From the NCBI RefSeq assembly GCF_025175675.1, contig NZ_JANIOA010000014.1, forward strand, positions 43,454-107,453: 64,000 bases of DNA, read 5' to 3'. A program made the position numbers and the translations under genes. Every line of letters starts with the position of its first letter. Position 1 is the stretch's first letter. Below, in pieces: positions 9,018 through 15,680 of this stretch. This DNA is from Sedimenticola hydrogenitrophicus. GTDB taxonomy: Bacteria > Pseudomonadota > Gammaproteobacteria > Chromatiales > Chromatiaceae. The notes below the pieces were generated by a model. The model ran no database searches and was not told the origin of the DNA. It saw only the letters and a program-made list of their open reading frames with translations.

Positions 9018-10313
9018 TCAATAGTTATAACCGGTCTCTTCATGGCTGACGGTATCCAGGCCTTCCACCTCCTGCTCGTCAGTGACGCGCAATCCGCTGG
9101 TCAGCACGCCCACCAGCTTCAGGATCAGGTAGGTGCCCACGGCGGTAAACAGGACCCCGACCGCCACGCCGACCAGCTGGACCGAGAACTGCCCCCCCAT
9201 GCTGTCGATGCCGTCGGCGAAGCCATAACCGCTGAAGACACCCAGCTCGGTCGAGGAGAGGACACCCGCCAGCAGGGTGCCCATGATGCCGCCAATGCCG
9301 TGCACCGGAAACACATCCAGCGAGTCATCGATCTTGAGCACCCGTTTGATGTACTGAGTCGCGGTGAAGCAGACGCCACCGGCCAGCAGGCCGATCAACA
9401 GCGCCCCGCCGGGGCCGACAAAGCCCGAGGCCGGGGTAATGGTACCCAGGCCCGCCACCATGCCGGTGACCGCGCCCAGCACGCTCGGCTTGCCGAAACG
9501 TTTCCACTCGATCACCGACCAGGTCATGGCGCCCGCCGCCGCTGAAATATGCGTGGCCAGCATGGCCATGGCGGCATCCCCATTGGCCGCCAGGGCACTG
9601 CCGCCGTTGAACCCGAACCAGCCCACCCAGAGCATGCCGGCACCGGTCACGGTCATGGGCAGGTTGTGAGGCGGCATCGCGGTAGTGGGAAAGCCGTTAC
9701 GCGGTCCCAGCACTACCGCCGCCACCAGGGCTGCCACGCCCGCCGTGATATGCACCACCACACCGCCGGCAAAATCGAACAGCCCCATCTGCTGCAGCCA
9801 GCCACCGCCCCAGACCCAGTGGGTGATCGGCGCGTAGACCGCTACCAGCCAGATACAGCTGAACAGCAGCATGGCGGAGAATTTCATCCGTTCGGCGTAG
9901 CCGCCGATGATCAGTGCCGGGGTGATAATGGCAAAGGTCATCTGAAACAGCATGAACAGCGACTCGGGGATATCCCCGACCAGCGATTCCCGGCCAACCC
10001 CCGCCAGCATCACCTTGCTGAAATCGCCGATCCAGCCATTCCCCTCACCAAAGGCCAGGCTGTAGCCAAACACCAGCCAGATAATGGACGCCGCGCCGGC
10101 AATGGCAAAGCACTGCATCAGCACGGAGAGCACATTTTTGGTTCTGACCAGGCCACCATAAAACAGCGCCAGACCAGGCAGCGTCATAAACAGGACCAGG
10201 GCCGTTGCTGTGAGTATCCATGCGGTGTTGGCACTGTTCAGGGCTGCCTCCTCAGCCTGAACCAGTCCGGGCAGAAGCCCCGACAGGGACGCGATCAATA
10301 GAGGTTTTCTCAT
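9018..10313 (-). CDS. amtB: Ammonium transporter AmtB
   Basis: This 431-residue protein of the Amt/Rh family conducts NH4+/NH3 across the inner membrane. A cleavable signal peptide is likely (MRKPLLIASLSGLLPGLVQA), followed by about eleven membrane helices. Family stretches visible include LPGLALFYGGLVRTKNVLS, CFAIAGAASIIWL, FDFAGGVVVHITAG and FPVHGIGGIMGT, which cover the pore His pair region and the conserved Asp and Phe. I start at the ATG at 10313 because GGGAG lies five bases upstream; the frame could extend ten residues further. glnK, the usual partner, is not next to it. The upstream region has a sigma-54 promoter and an NtrC-like site, which fits nitrogen-limitation control. Confidence 0.95.
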   Translation of the reverse strand: MRKPLLIASLSGLLPGLVQAEEAALNSANTAWILTATALVLFMTLPGLALFYGGLVRTKNVLSVLMQCFAIAGAASIIWLVFGYSLAFGEGNGWIGDFSKVMLAGVGRESLVGDIPESLFMLFQMTFAIITPALIIGGYAERMKFSAMLLFSCIWLVAVYAPITHWVWGGGWLQQMGLFDFAGGVVVHITAGVAALVAAVVLGPRNGFPTTAMPPHNLPMTVTGAGMLWVGWFGFNGGSALAANGDAAMAMLATHISAAAGAMTWSVIEWKRFGKPSVLGAVTGMVAGLGTITPASGFVGPGGALLIGLLAGGVCFTATQYIKRVLKIDDSLDVFPVHGIGGIMGTLLAGVLSSTELGVFSGYGFADGIDSMGGQFSVQLVGVAVGVLFTAVGTYLILKLVGVLTSGLRVTDEQEVEGLDTVSHEETGYNY

Positions 10314-10412
10314 TACATTCTCCCAAGCATAAAAAAACGGCACCCACGATCAGTGCCCTTGCATAAAAAAGCGGAAACCATCAACCATAGCCGACAGATT
10401 GCCGCCAAATCA

Positions 10413-10428
10413 TGCACAATTCGTGCCC
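10413..10428 (-). promoter_or_regulatory. Sigma-54 (RpoN) -24/-12 promoter for amtB
   Basis: On the minus strand the bases read GGGCACGAATTGTGCA, against the RpoN consensus TGGCACG-N4-TTGCA. Only two positions differ and the GG-to-GC spacing is right. The start of transcription would fall near 10402, about 90 bases before the amtB ATG. amtB is a classic RpoN/NtrC target in proteobacteria. Confidence 0.75.
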
Positions 10429-10523
10429 ATAGAATAATAATAATGATATCAATATGATAGGTAGTTAGCGCACTTAAAACAGGCAGGGCGTGCACGGTTA
10501 AGAGGCGAATACACCCCATTCAC

Positions 10524-10538
10524 GCACTATTTTTGTGC
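10524..10538. promoter_or_regulatory. Putative NtrC-binding site (GCAC-N7-GTGC)
   Basis: GCACTATTTTTGTGC is a perfect GCAC-N7-GTGC inverted repeat, the core of the NtrC enhancer consensus. It lies about 100 bp upstream of the -24 element of the amtB promoter, the usual distance for an enhancer-bound activator of sigma-54 polymerase. Confidence 0.6.
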
Positions 10539-10614
10539 GTCCATGTGTGCCACGCCGCTCGCGCACATCCCCGACCCTGGCTCCCGCTTCACGCTGCATC
10601 CTCGATCCCTGGAC

Positions 10615-10641
10615 AAAAAAAACCGCCCAGGGAGAGGGCGG
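10615..10641 (-). terminator. Intrinsic terminator, minus strand
   Basis: CCGCCC and GGGCGG form a six-bp GC stem around a seven-base loop, followed on the minus strand by eight T residues. Confidence 0.75.
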
Positions 10642-10740
10642 CGTTAAATCAGACTTACATGCCTGAAGGGGAGTCCTAAATGAACAAAAGTACACTTCAT
10701 TCGCTGATGCCGACTAAAAACTGCCGACATCAGTACTAAA
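10615..10740 (-). ncRNA. Candidate small RNA ending in an intrinsic terminator
   Basis: The minus strand between about 10740 and 10615 has an imperfect hairpin (CTGATG..CATCAG arms near 10703-10732), an unstructured stretch containing TTTTGTTCATTTAGGACTCC, and a strong terminator. No open frame of plausible quality feeds that terminator and amtB starts well downstream of it. A short independent RNA is the simplest explanation. The 5' end and identity are unknown. Confidence 0.25.
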
Positions 10741-10892
10741 GACCGGTAATGACGGAAAAAGTTTCCACATTACAAAAAATAGTTGCTCCACCCCGGACCG
10801 GAGCGTTCCATGCTGCCACCTGCGTACAGCTTCCGACCCCGGTTCTGTGCTTAAATGGGGAGGAATAAAAAAACGACCCAGGATGATGATTT

Positions 10893-11465
10893 ATGAATCG
10901 TAGAAGTTTCGCCACACTGTTTACCCTGATCACGCTCATCTTTCTGCCCTTGACCCAGCCGGCCAATGCCGGATGGAATCCGCGGGAGGATACCGGTGCC
11001 AGTAAAAGCAACACCGGCAATCGCTCCGTGGACGAGGCGATAACCCGGCTCAAGTCCAAGGATCCCGGACTGAAACTGTTTTTCAGCAAGGCCTATGGCT
11101 ATGCCGTCTTCCCCACGGTCGGCAAGGCCGGTATAGGACTAGGGGGTGCCTACGGCGAAGGTGAAGTCTATCGGCAGGGGAGCTTCATCGGCACCTCGAG
11201 CCTCTCGCAGATCACCATCGGCTTCCAGCTGGGGGGTCAGGCCTACACCGAGATCATCTTCTTCAAGGACAAGCGTGCACTGGAGGATTTCACCAGCGGC
11301 AACTTTGAGTTCAACGCCCAGGCATCCGCCGTGGCGGTGACCGCGGGCGCGTCCGCGGATGCGGACTATGACAACGGGGTGGCCATCTTCACCATGCCCA
11401 AGGGCGGTCTGATGTATGAGGCGACGGTCGGCGGACAGAAATTCGGCTTCACACCGGCCCGCTGA
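10893..11465 (+). CDS. Secreted SYLF-domain (Ysc84-like) lipid-binding protein
   Basis: This 190-residue protein has an N-terminal signal peptide (MNRRSFATLFTLITLIFLPL.., cleavage probably after PANA) and a single SYLF domain. The family run is recognisable in KAYGYAVFPTVGKAG, the glycine-rich GIGLGGAYGEGEVY, ALEDFTSGNFEFNAQASAVA and the closing GGLMYEATVGGQKF. SYLF/Ysc84 domains bind phosphoinositide-like lipids in eukaryotes; the bacterial periplasmic versions have no settled function. AGGAT precedes the ATG. It stands alone between divergent amtB and convergent vapC. Confidence 0.85.
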   Translation: MNRRSFATLFTLITLIFLPLTQPANAGWNPREDTGASKSNTGNRSVDEAITRLKSKDPGLKLFFSKAYGYAVFPTVGKAGIGLGGAYGEGEVYRQGSFIGTSSLSQITIGFQLGGQAYTEIIFFKDKRALEDFTSGNFEFNAQASAVAVTAGASADADYDNGVAIFTMPKGGLMYEATVGGQKFGFTPAR

Positions 11466-11587
11466 CTTTCCTGCGCCGGGGTGGGTGAGCTATCGAGACA
11501 GGTCTCGTTCCTAATCAATACACCCTGGCAACCTGTTTCTCTTGATTTGGTCTTCGACTCGTCATTTCTCTACGGTTTCCAGCACGT

Positions 11588-11998
11588 TCATCTGGAAACG
11601 TCCGGTTTGATCAGGGTCAGGCTGGGAAAATAGGTGGAGAAGCGCCGGGTATCCCGGGTCAATAAGGAATAGTTCGCTACAGCCGCATGTGCGCCAATGA
11701 AGAAATCGGCGAGAACATTGCCCTTCGCTCCTCCTTGTCGGCGATAGCGTACAAAGGCCTTTCCGGCAAGAAATAACGCCGGGCGTGGCAATTCGATCAG
11801 CGCCAGCCCCAGCTCCTCGATGGTCTGATCCAGTGCTTCCACCGTGGAGAAGGTTAGCGACAGTTCGGAATAGATGATCGGATTGATGGCCAGCCGGTGA
11901 ATTTTTGAATGGGCACGTAACTGGCTGATTGACCAGTCAGCCCATTTCGGATCGTCTTCCAGGACATCGACCAGTACGCTGGTGTCGACCAGGAGCAT
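11588..11998 (-). CDS. vapC: VapC-type PIN-domain toxin (ribonuclease)
   Basis: This 136-residue PIN domain has the acidic metal-binding set at D5 (LLVDTSVLVD), E45 (YSEL), D98 (VLADFFIGAHA) and D116 (LLTRDTRRF). PIN toxins cleave RNA, often tRNA or rRNA, until neutralised by their antitoxin. Its ATG overlaps the stop of the upstream antitoxin by one base (TGATG), so translation is coupled. A hairpin (GTTTCCAG..CTGGAAAC, 11575-11599) overlaps the stop codon and may mark the end of the transcript. All four acidic residues are intact, so the toxin is probably functional. Confidence 0.9.
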   Translation of the reverse strand: MLLVDTSVLVDVLEDDPKWADWSISQLRAHSKIHRLAINPIIYSELSLTFSTVEALDQTIEELGLALIELPRPALFLAGKAFVRYRRQGGAKGNVLADFFIGAHAAVANYSLLTRDTRRFSTYFPSLTLIKPDVSR

Positions 11999-12237
11999 CA
12001 GCCTTCGCCGCGTAGCAGGGCCATCAGATCATCCGTCCGCCATTTAATATCGGCCTTGCCACGGGCGGCCTCGAAGCGATCCGGCTTGCGGTCGGGCTGT
12101 GCGCCGACTTTGTGAATGACCACTTCACCTTCACTGTTGACCGCGAAATCCACGGAACAACCCGGCGCCAGATTCAAGGCATCACGAATCTGTTTGGGGA
12201 TGGTAATCTGACCTTTGCTGGTGAGGGTGGTTGACAT
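11998..12237 (-). CDS. vapB: VapB-type AbrB/MazE-fold antitoxin
   Basis: This 79-residue protein begins with a SpoVT/AbrB DNA-binding swapped-hairpin domain (TLTSKGQITIPKQIRDALNL). A C-terminal tail rich in charged residues follows, ending WRTDDLMALLRGEG, the part expected to wrap around the toxin. GGAGG lies six bases before the ATG. It is the first gene of the vapBC pair. A perfect inverted repeat just upstream is the likely operator through which the VapBC complex represses its own promoter. Confidence 0.9.
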   Translation of the reverse strand: MSTTLTSKGQITIPKQIRDALNLAPGCSVDFAVNSEGEVVIHKVGAQPDRKPDRFEAARGKADIKWRTDDLMALLRGEG

Positions 12238-12251
12238 GGCATGCCTCCGCC

Positions 12252-12280
12252 GGTATTACGTTGCAAATCATTGTAATACC
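12252..12280. promoter_or_regulatory. Putative VapBC operator (inverted repeat)
   Basis: GGTATTAC and GTAATACC form a perfect 8-bp inverted repeat separated by 13 bases, ending four bases from the vapB Shine-Dalgarno. The position, overlapping or abutting the promoter, and the symmetry fit an autoregulatory site for an AbrB-type antitoxin dimer. Confidence 0.6.
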
Positions 12281-12375
12281 CTAAAGGCAGGGATGCAATC
12301 GGCACGAATTATATTCTCCCGAATGAAGTTGACTCCGGCTACTTGCGGACGACAGATTTGCCGGCGGCGCAATCG

Positions 12376-12408
12376 AAAAAAAAGCCCCAAGGCGCTGCCT
12401 TGGGGCTT
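12376..12408 (-). terminator. Intrinsic terminator of tRNA-Met
   Basis: A 10-bp stem, GCCCCAAGGC pairing with GCCTTGGGGC around a three-base loop, is followed by eight T residues on the minus strand. It begins six bases beyond the tRNA 3' end. Confidence 0.9.
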
Positions 12409-12413
12409 TCATC

Positions 12414-12490
12414 TGGTGGCTACGGGTGGAATTGAACCACCGACCTACGGGTTATGAGTCCGTCGCTCTAACCAACTGAGCTACGTAGCC
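12414..12490 (-). tRNA. tRNA-Met (CAT), elongator type
   Basis: This is a 77-nt cloverleaf with encoded CCA. The acceptor arms GGCTACG and CGTAGCC pair, the D-arm contains AGCTCAGTTGGTTAGAGC, the anticodon loop reads CTCATAA and the T-arm contains GGTTCAATTCC. The first acceptor pair is matched (G-C) and the stem resembles E. coli elongator tRNA-Met, not the initiator. A CAT anticodon could also belong to a lysidine-modified tRNA-Ile, but the body favours Met. Confidence 0.92.
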
Positions 12491-12592
12491 AGAAGGCGGG
12501 GAAATATACCGGGGCTACCTCCGCGTGTCAATTCAAAACATGCCGTCGACTGCGAAAACCCTGGAACAATCCGCTTATCCGCCTGATATTTC

Positions 12593-12700
12593 GTAACTAT
12601 TCCCAGGGTGATTGGCCTGCCTTGTTGGCCGATCTTGATCCAGCCATCGCGTGAGGCCGGCAAGGCAGGTCAATCGCTTTCAGATCGGGTGAGTAGTCAC
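12593..12700. repeat. Nested palindrome family 1, copy A (centre deleted)
   Basis: The outer arms GTAACTATTCCC and GTGAGTAGTCAC and the inner arms TGATTGGCCTGCCTTG and CAAGGCAGGTCAAT are inverted. The interior is only GATCTTGAT..GCCATCGCGTGAGG. Compared with copies at 43983-44190 and 50039-50245, the central ~90-bp hairpin is missing. It lies between tRNA-Met and ychF. Confidence 0.8.
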
Positions 12701-12728
12701 GATATATCAATATTTCCGGCAAGCCATC

Positions 12729-13820
12729 TCAGACGTTGAAGCGGAAGTGGATCACGTCGCCGTCCTGGACCACGTAGTCCTTGCCCTCCAGCCGCAACTT
12801 GCCGGCCTCCTTGGCCCCCTGCTCCCCTTTACAGGCGATGAAATCCGCATAGGCGATCACCTCGGCGCGGATAAATCCGCGTTCAAAATCGCTGTGGATG
12901 ACCCCGGCCGCCTGCGGCGCGGTAGCCCCCACGGGGATGGTCCAGGCGCGCACCTCCTTCACCCCGGCGGTAAAGTAGGTCTCCAGGCCAAGCAGGCGAT
13001 AACCGGCCCGCACCACCCGGTCCAGGCCCGGCTCTTCCAGCCCCATGTCGGCGAGAAACTCCTGGCGTGCCTCGTCATCCAGCTCCGCCAGTTCCGCCTC
13101 GATCGCGGCACAGACCGCCACCACGCCCGCGCCTTCCCTTTCCGCCAGCGCCTCGACCGCCTGCAACAGTGGATTGTCGACAAACCCGTCGTCGGCCACG
13201 TTGGCGATATAGAGGGTCGGCTTGACGGTCAACAGGTGCAGGTCGCGCAGGGCCAGTTTCTGCTCACGGCTGAGGTCCATGGCACGCACCGGCTCCCCGG
13301 TATCCAGGTGCGCCTTGACCAGCTCCAGCAGCTCTTTCTGCACCAGTACCTGCTTGTCACCGGTCCTGGCCTGCTTGGCCGCCTTGAGCAGCGCCTTCTC
13401 CACCGACTCCATATCGGCCAGCGCCAGTTCGGTGTTGATGATCTCTATATCCGAGAGGGGATCGATCTTGCCCGCGACATGGACCACGTCGTCATCATGG
13501 AAACAGCGCACGACGTGACAGATGGCGTCGGTTTCACGGATATTGGCGAGAAACTTGTTACCCAGCCCCTCGCCCCGGGAGGCACCCTCCACCAGTCCGG
13601 CGATATCGACGAACTGCATGGTGGTGGGGATGATGTTCTGCGGCTTGACGATCTTCGCCAGTTCGTTTTGCCGGGGGTCCGCCACCGGGACCACGCCCAC
13701 ATTGGGATCAATGGTACAGAAGGGGTAGTTTTCCGCCGCGATGGTGGCGCGCGTCAGCGCATTGAAAAGAGTCGATTTGCCCACGTTCGGCAAGCCGACG
13801 ATGCCACATTTAAAACCCAT
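12729..13820 (-). CDS. ychF: Ribosome-associated ATPase YchF (Obg family)
   Basis: This 363-residue protein matches the family length. It has the P-loop [15 protein letters not shown], switch regions [10 protein letters not shown] and [20 protein letters not shown], and NVAD in place of the usual NKxD, the change that makes YchF prefer ATP over GTP. It ends in a TGS domain ([20 protein letters not shown]). YchF binds ribosomes and is linked to translation and oxidative-stress control. pth, its frequent partner, is not adjacent; a STAS protein lies upstream instead. Confidence 0.96.
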   Translation of the reverse strand: MGFKCGIVGLPNVGKSTLFNALTRATIAAENYPFCTIDPNVGVVPVADPRQNELAKIVKPQNIIPTTMQFVDIAGLVEGASRGEGLGNKFLANIRETDAICHVVRCFHDDDVVHVAGKIDPLSDIEIINTELALADMESVEKALLKAAKQARTGDKQVLVQKELLELVKAHLDTGEPVRAMDLSREQKLALRDLHLLTVKPTLYIANVADDGFVDNPLLQAVEALAEREGAGVVAVCAAIEAELAELDDEARQEFLADMGLEEPGLDRVVRAGYRLLGLETYFTAGVKEVRAWTIPVGATAPQAAGVIHSDFERGFIRAEVIAYADFIACKGEQGAKEAGKLRLEGKDYVVQDGDVIHFRFNV

Positions 13821-13986
13821 GCTGTAGTGCCCCGACAGAAAAAGGGCAAGGATAGGGTAATTGGCGGTCAGTTTCTAGCCTGCAGCGGCCTCTTTCACCG
13901 GTCGTGGACAAGAAATACCGGGCCGACCGGGCAAATCCCCACGATCCCGAGTGCCCGAACGGCGGAAGCCGCGCCAGCGTGGTGAT

Positions 13987-14289
13987 TCAGGTGATGCTGA
14001 ACAACTTGTCAAAGTTGGCAATCTGCAGGATCTCCCTGACCGCATCGTTGGCATTGATCAGGGAGACCGGCGTTTCACCGCTGGCATGCTCCTTCAGCTG
14101 CAACAGCATGCCCATGGAGGAGCTGTCCATATACTCGGTATCGGCCAGGTCGACCACGAATTGCCGGGTACCTTTCGGATACTGTTTGTAGGCGGTCGAG
14201 AACTCATAATGACTGGAGAAATCGAACCGCCCCGTCACCTTGAGCAGGATCTGCCGCTTGTCCGCTGACTCTACCGCCGTAATACTCAT
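13987..14289 (-). CDS. STAS-domain protein (anti-sigma factor antagonist-like)
   Basis: This 100-residue single STAS domain resembles SpoIIAA. The phosphorylatable serine segment reads DTEYMDSSSMGMLLQLKEH, and the end is NFDKLFSIT. Such proteins bind anti-sigma factors or partner-switching kinases and are controlled by serine phosphorylation. I start at the ATG at 14289, with GGAGAAA six bases upstream; the frame extends ten residues further without support. No kinase or phosphatase partner is adjacent, but a ParA-like ATPase and two receiver proteins lie just upstream on the same strand, suggesting a common signalling role. Confidence 0.85.
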   Translation of the reverse strand: MSITAVESADKRQILLKVTGRFDFSSHYEFSTAYKQYPKGTRQFVVDLADTEYMDSSSMGMLLQLKEHASGETPVSLINANDAVREILQIANFDKLFSIT

Positions 14290-14369
14290 CCCGTTTCTCC
14301 GGATTACCCTGGATTGCACCGTTCAGGTGCATCATATTACACCGCACTAAAACCACCGGCACCACTCTT

Positions 14370-15128
14370 TTAATCAGCGTCGATGCGCTTCAGCAGCTCG
14401 GCGGCGAGTTGTCGAAAATCGCTGGTGGCGCGACCATTGGGACGATACTCAAACACGGTCCTGCCGATACCTCTGGCGACGCTGATCAGATCCGACTGGC
14501 AGATCACCGACTTTAAAAAATGTCCCGGCGCGAGACTGGAGAACCTGGATGCCGCCACCCCGGTCAGACGCCGCCGTACCGGGATGCGATTCATGAACAG
14601 GGTATATTCCAGCCCCTGCCCCCTGGCGGCGCCGAACCGCCTGACCGTCTCCAGCAGATGCGGCAGAGCGGCGGCGCCACTGTCGTCACCTGTCACCGGC
14701 AGCAACGCCATGTCGACCCCCAGCAGTGCGTTCGCCACCAACAGCCCGGAAGATGACGGGCAATCAATGAGCATGTATTCCTGCCCGGCCATGCCCCGGG
14801 AGAGCGCCCGCTGCAGCAACAGCCCGCGCTGCATACCGGACTGATCCCCCTGCTCAAGCTCCGCCAGTCTGGCACCGGCGGGGATCAGGCGCAACTCATC
14901 CCGGGTACTGATCGCCAGCGACTCCAAATCGGCCGCCTCAAGCAACGCCCGGTCTATCCCCTGGGTGGGCTGGCGGAACAGGCCCAGCCCCGTTGTCAGG
15001 TCGCCGGCGGGGTCCAGATCCACCAGGATCACCTGATGGCCGGCCAGGGCCAGGGCATGCCCGAGGTTGATGGTGACGGAGGTTTTTCCGACGCCCTGCT
15101 GGGGGTTGAAAACGGCAATGGTGTACAT
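14370..15128 (-). CDS. ParA/MinD-family ATPase lacking the signature lysine
   Basis: This 252-residue P-loop ATPase begins MYTIAVFNPQQGVGKTS. The family's deviant Walker A is KGGxGKT; here the signature Lys and the first Gly are both Gln, while the catalytic GKT is intact. Walker A' (ILVDLDPAGDLTTGLGL), the Walker B strand (YMLIDCPSS) and the C-terminal specificity region follow. ParA-type ATPases position plasmids, chromosomes, flagella or chemosensory arrays. No parB-like partner is present. The context of receiver/GGDEF/EAL and STAS genes suggests positioning or regulation of a signalling complex; that is inference. A GTG two codons earlier is an alternative start. Confidence 0.8.
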   Translation of the reverse strand: MYTIAVFNPQQGVGKTSVTINLGHALALAGHQVILVDLDPAGDLTTGLGLFRQPTQGIDRALLEAADLESLAISTRDELRLIPAGARLAELEQGDQSGMQRGLLLQRALSRGMAGQEYMLIDCPSSSGLLVANALLGVDMALLPVTGDDSGAAALPHLLETVRRFGAARGQGLEYTLFMNRIPVRRRLTGVAASRFSSLAPGHFLKSVICQSDLISVARGIGRTVFEYRPNGRATSDFRQLAAELLKRIDAD

Positions 15129-15293
15129 GGTCACACCACCCGCGCGCGGCTCGGATAACTCCCGGGATGCCCCGTTTCCCTGTTCCGTCCCCGCGCCACA
15201 CCGATCCCCTTCGGCAGGGCGGGTCCGCTGGAGAACCCTCCGGTCAAACGCGGCCAGGCGCGCCGGGGAGAGGCGCCGCAGTGCCTCTGTTGC

Positions 15294-15680
15294 TCAGCGC
15301 TTTTCATTCAGCAGCTTCCGTACACCTTCCACCAGGACAGTAAGGTCATTCAGCGGCTTGAGGTAGACATGCTCGGTGGTGATACCCTGTTTTTTCAACG
15401 CCTCGGTCAGATGGAACTCGACCGAGCCGGTATGTATCAGGAAGCGCAGATCGCGCAGCAGCTGCGCCGCCTTGACGATAAACACATCACCACTTTCCCC
15501 GGGCAGGCGCATATCCACGATCGCCAGGTCAAAGCGCGTCCGCTGCAGCATCTCCAGTGCCTCTTCGGCGCTCTCGGCCGACTCCACGGCATAATCGTGG
15601 TCTTCGAGAAACGCGCAGAGACTCTCCCGGATGGACGCCTCATCATCGATGACCAGAATACGGAACGGCTCAGTTGACAC
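15294..15680 (-). CDS. Stand-alone response regulator receiver domain
   Basis: This 128-residue CheY-like receiver has no output domain. The acidic pocket is IDDE (12-13), the phosphoacceptor is D56 (AIVDMRLPGESG), the switch residue is in IHTGS, and the lysine is in YLKPLND. It starts at GTG with GGGAGG six bases upstream, and that start lies inside the last codons of the receiver-GGDEF-EAL gene (11-base overlap), so the two are co-translated. It probably passes phosphate or competes for a kinase shared with its neighbour. No histidine kinase is in the window. Confidence 0.88.
   Translation of the reverse strand: MSTEPFRILVIDDEASIRESLCAFLEDHDYAVESAESAEEALEMLQRTRFDLAIVDMRLPGESGDVFIVKAAQLLRDLRFLIHTGSVEFHLTEALKKQGITTEHVYLKPLNDLTVLVEGVRKLLNEKR

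Larger units (their letters stand above)
10314..10892. other. Intergenic region upstream of amtB
   Basis: There is no credible protein gene in these 579 bases. They contain the sigma-54 promoter of amtB (10413-10428), an NtrC-like inverted repeat (10524-10538), a minus-strand intrinsic terminator (10615-10641) that must end some unidentified short transcript, and the ribosome-binding region of the SYLF gene. Short open frames here have no recognisable features. Confidence 0.6.

Noticed and set aside
10498..10695. A 65-residue minus-strand frame upstream of amtB
   Set aside because: The intrinsic terminator falls inside it and its sequence has no domain or plausible start signal; the region is better explained as regulatory.
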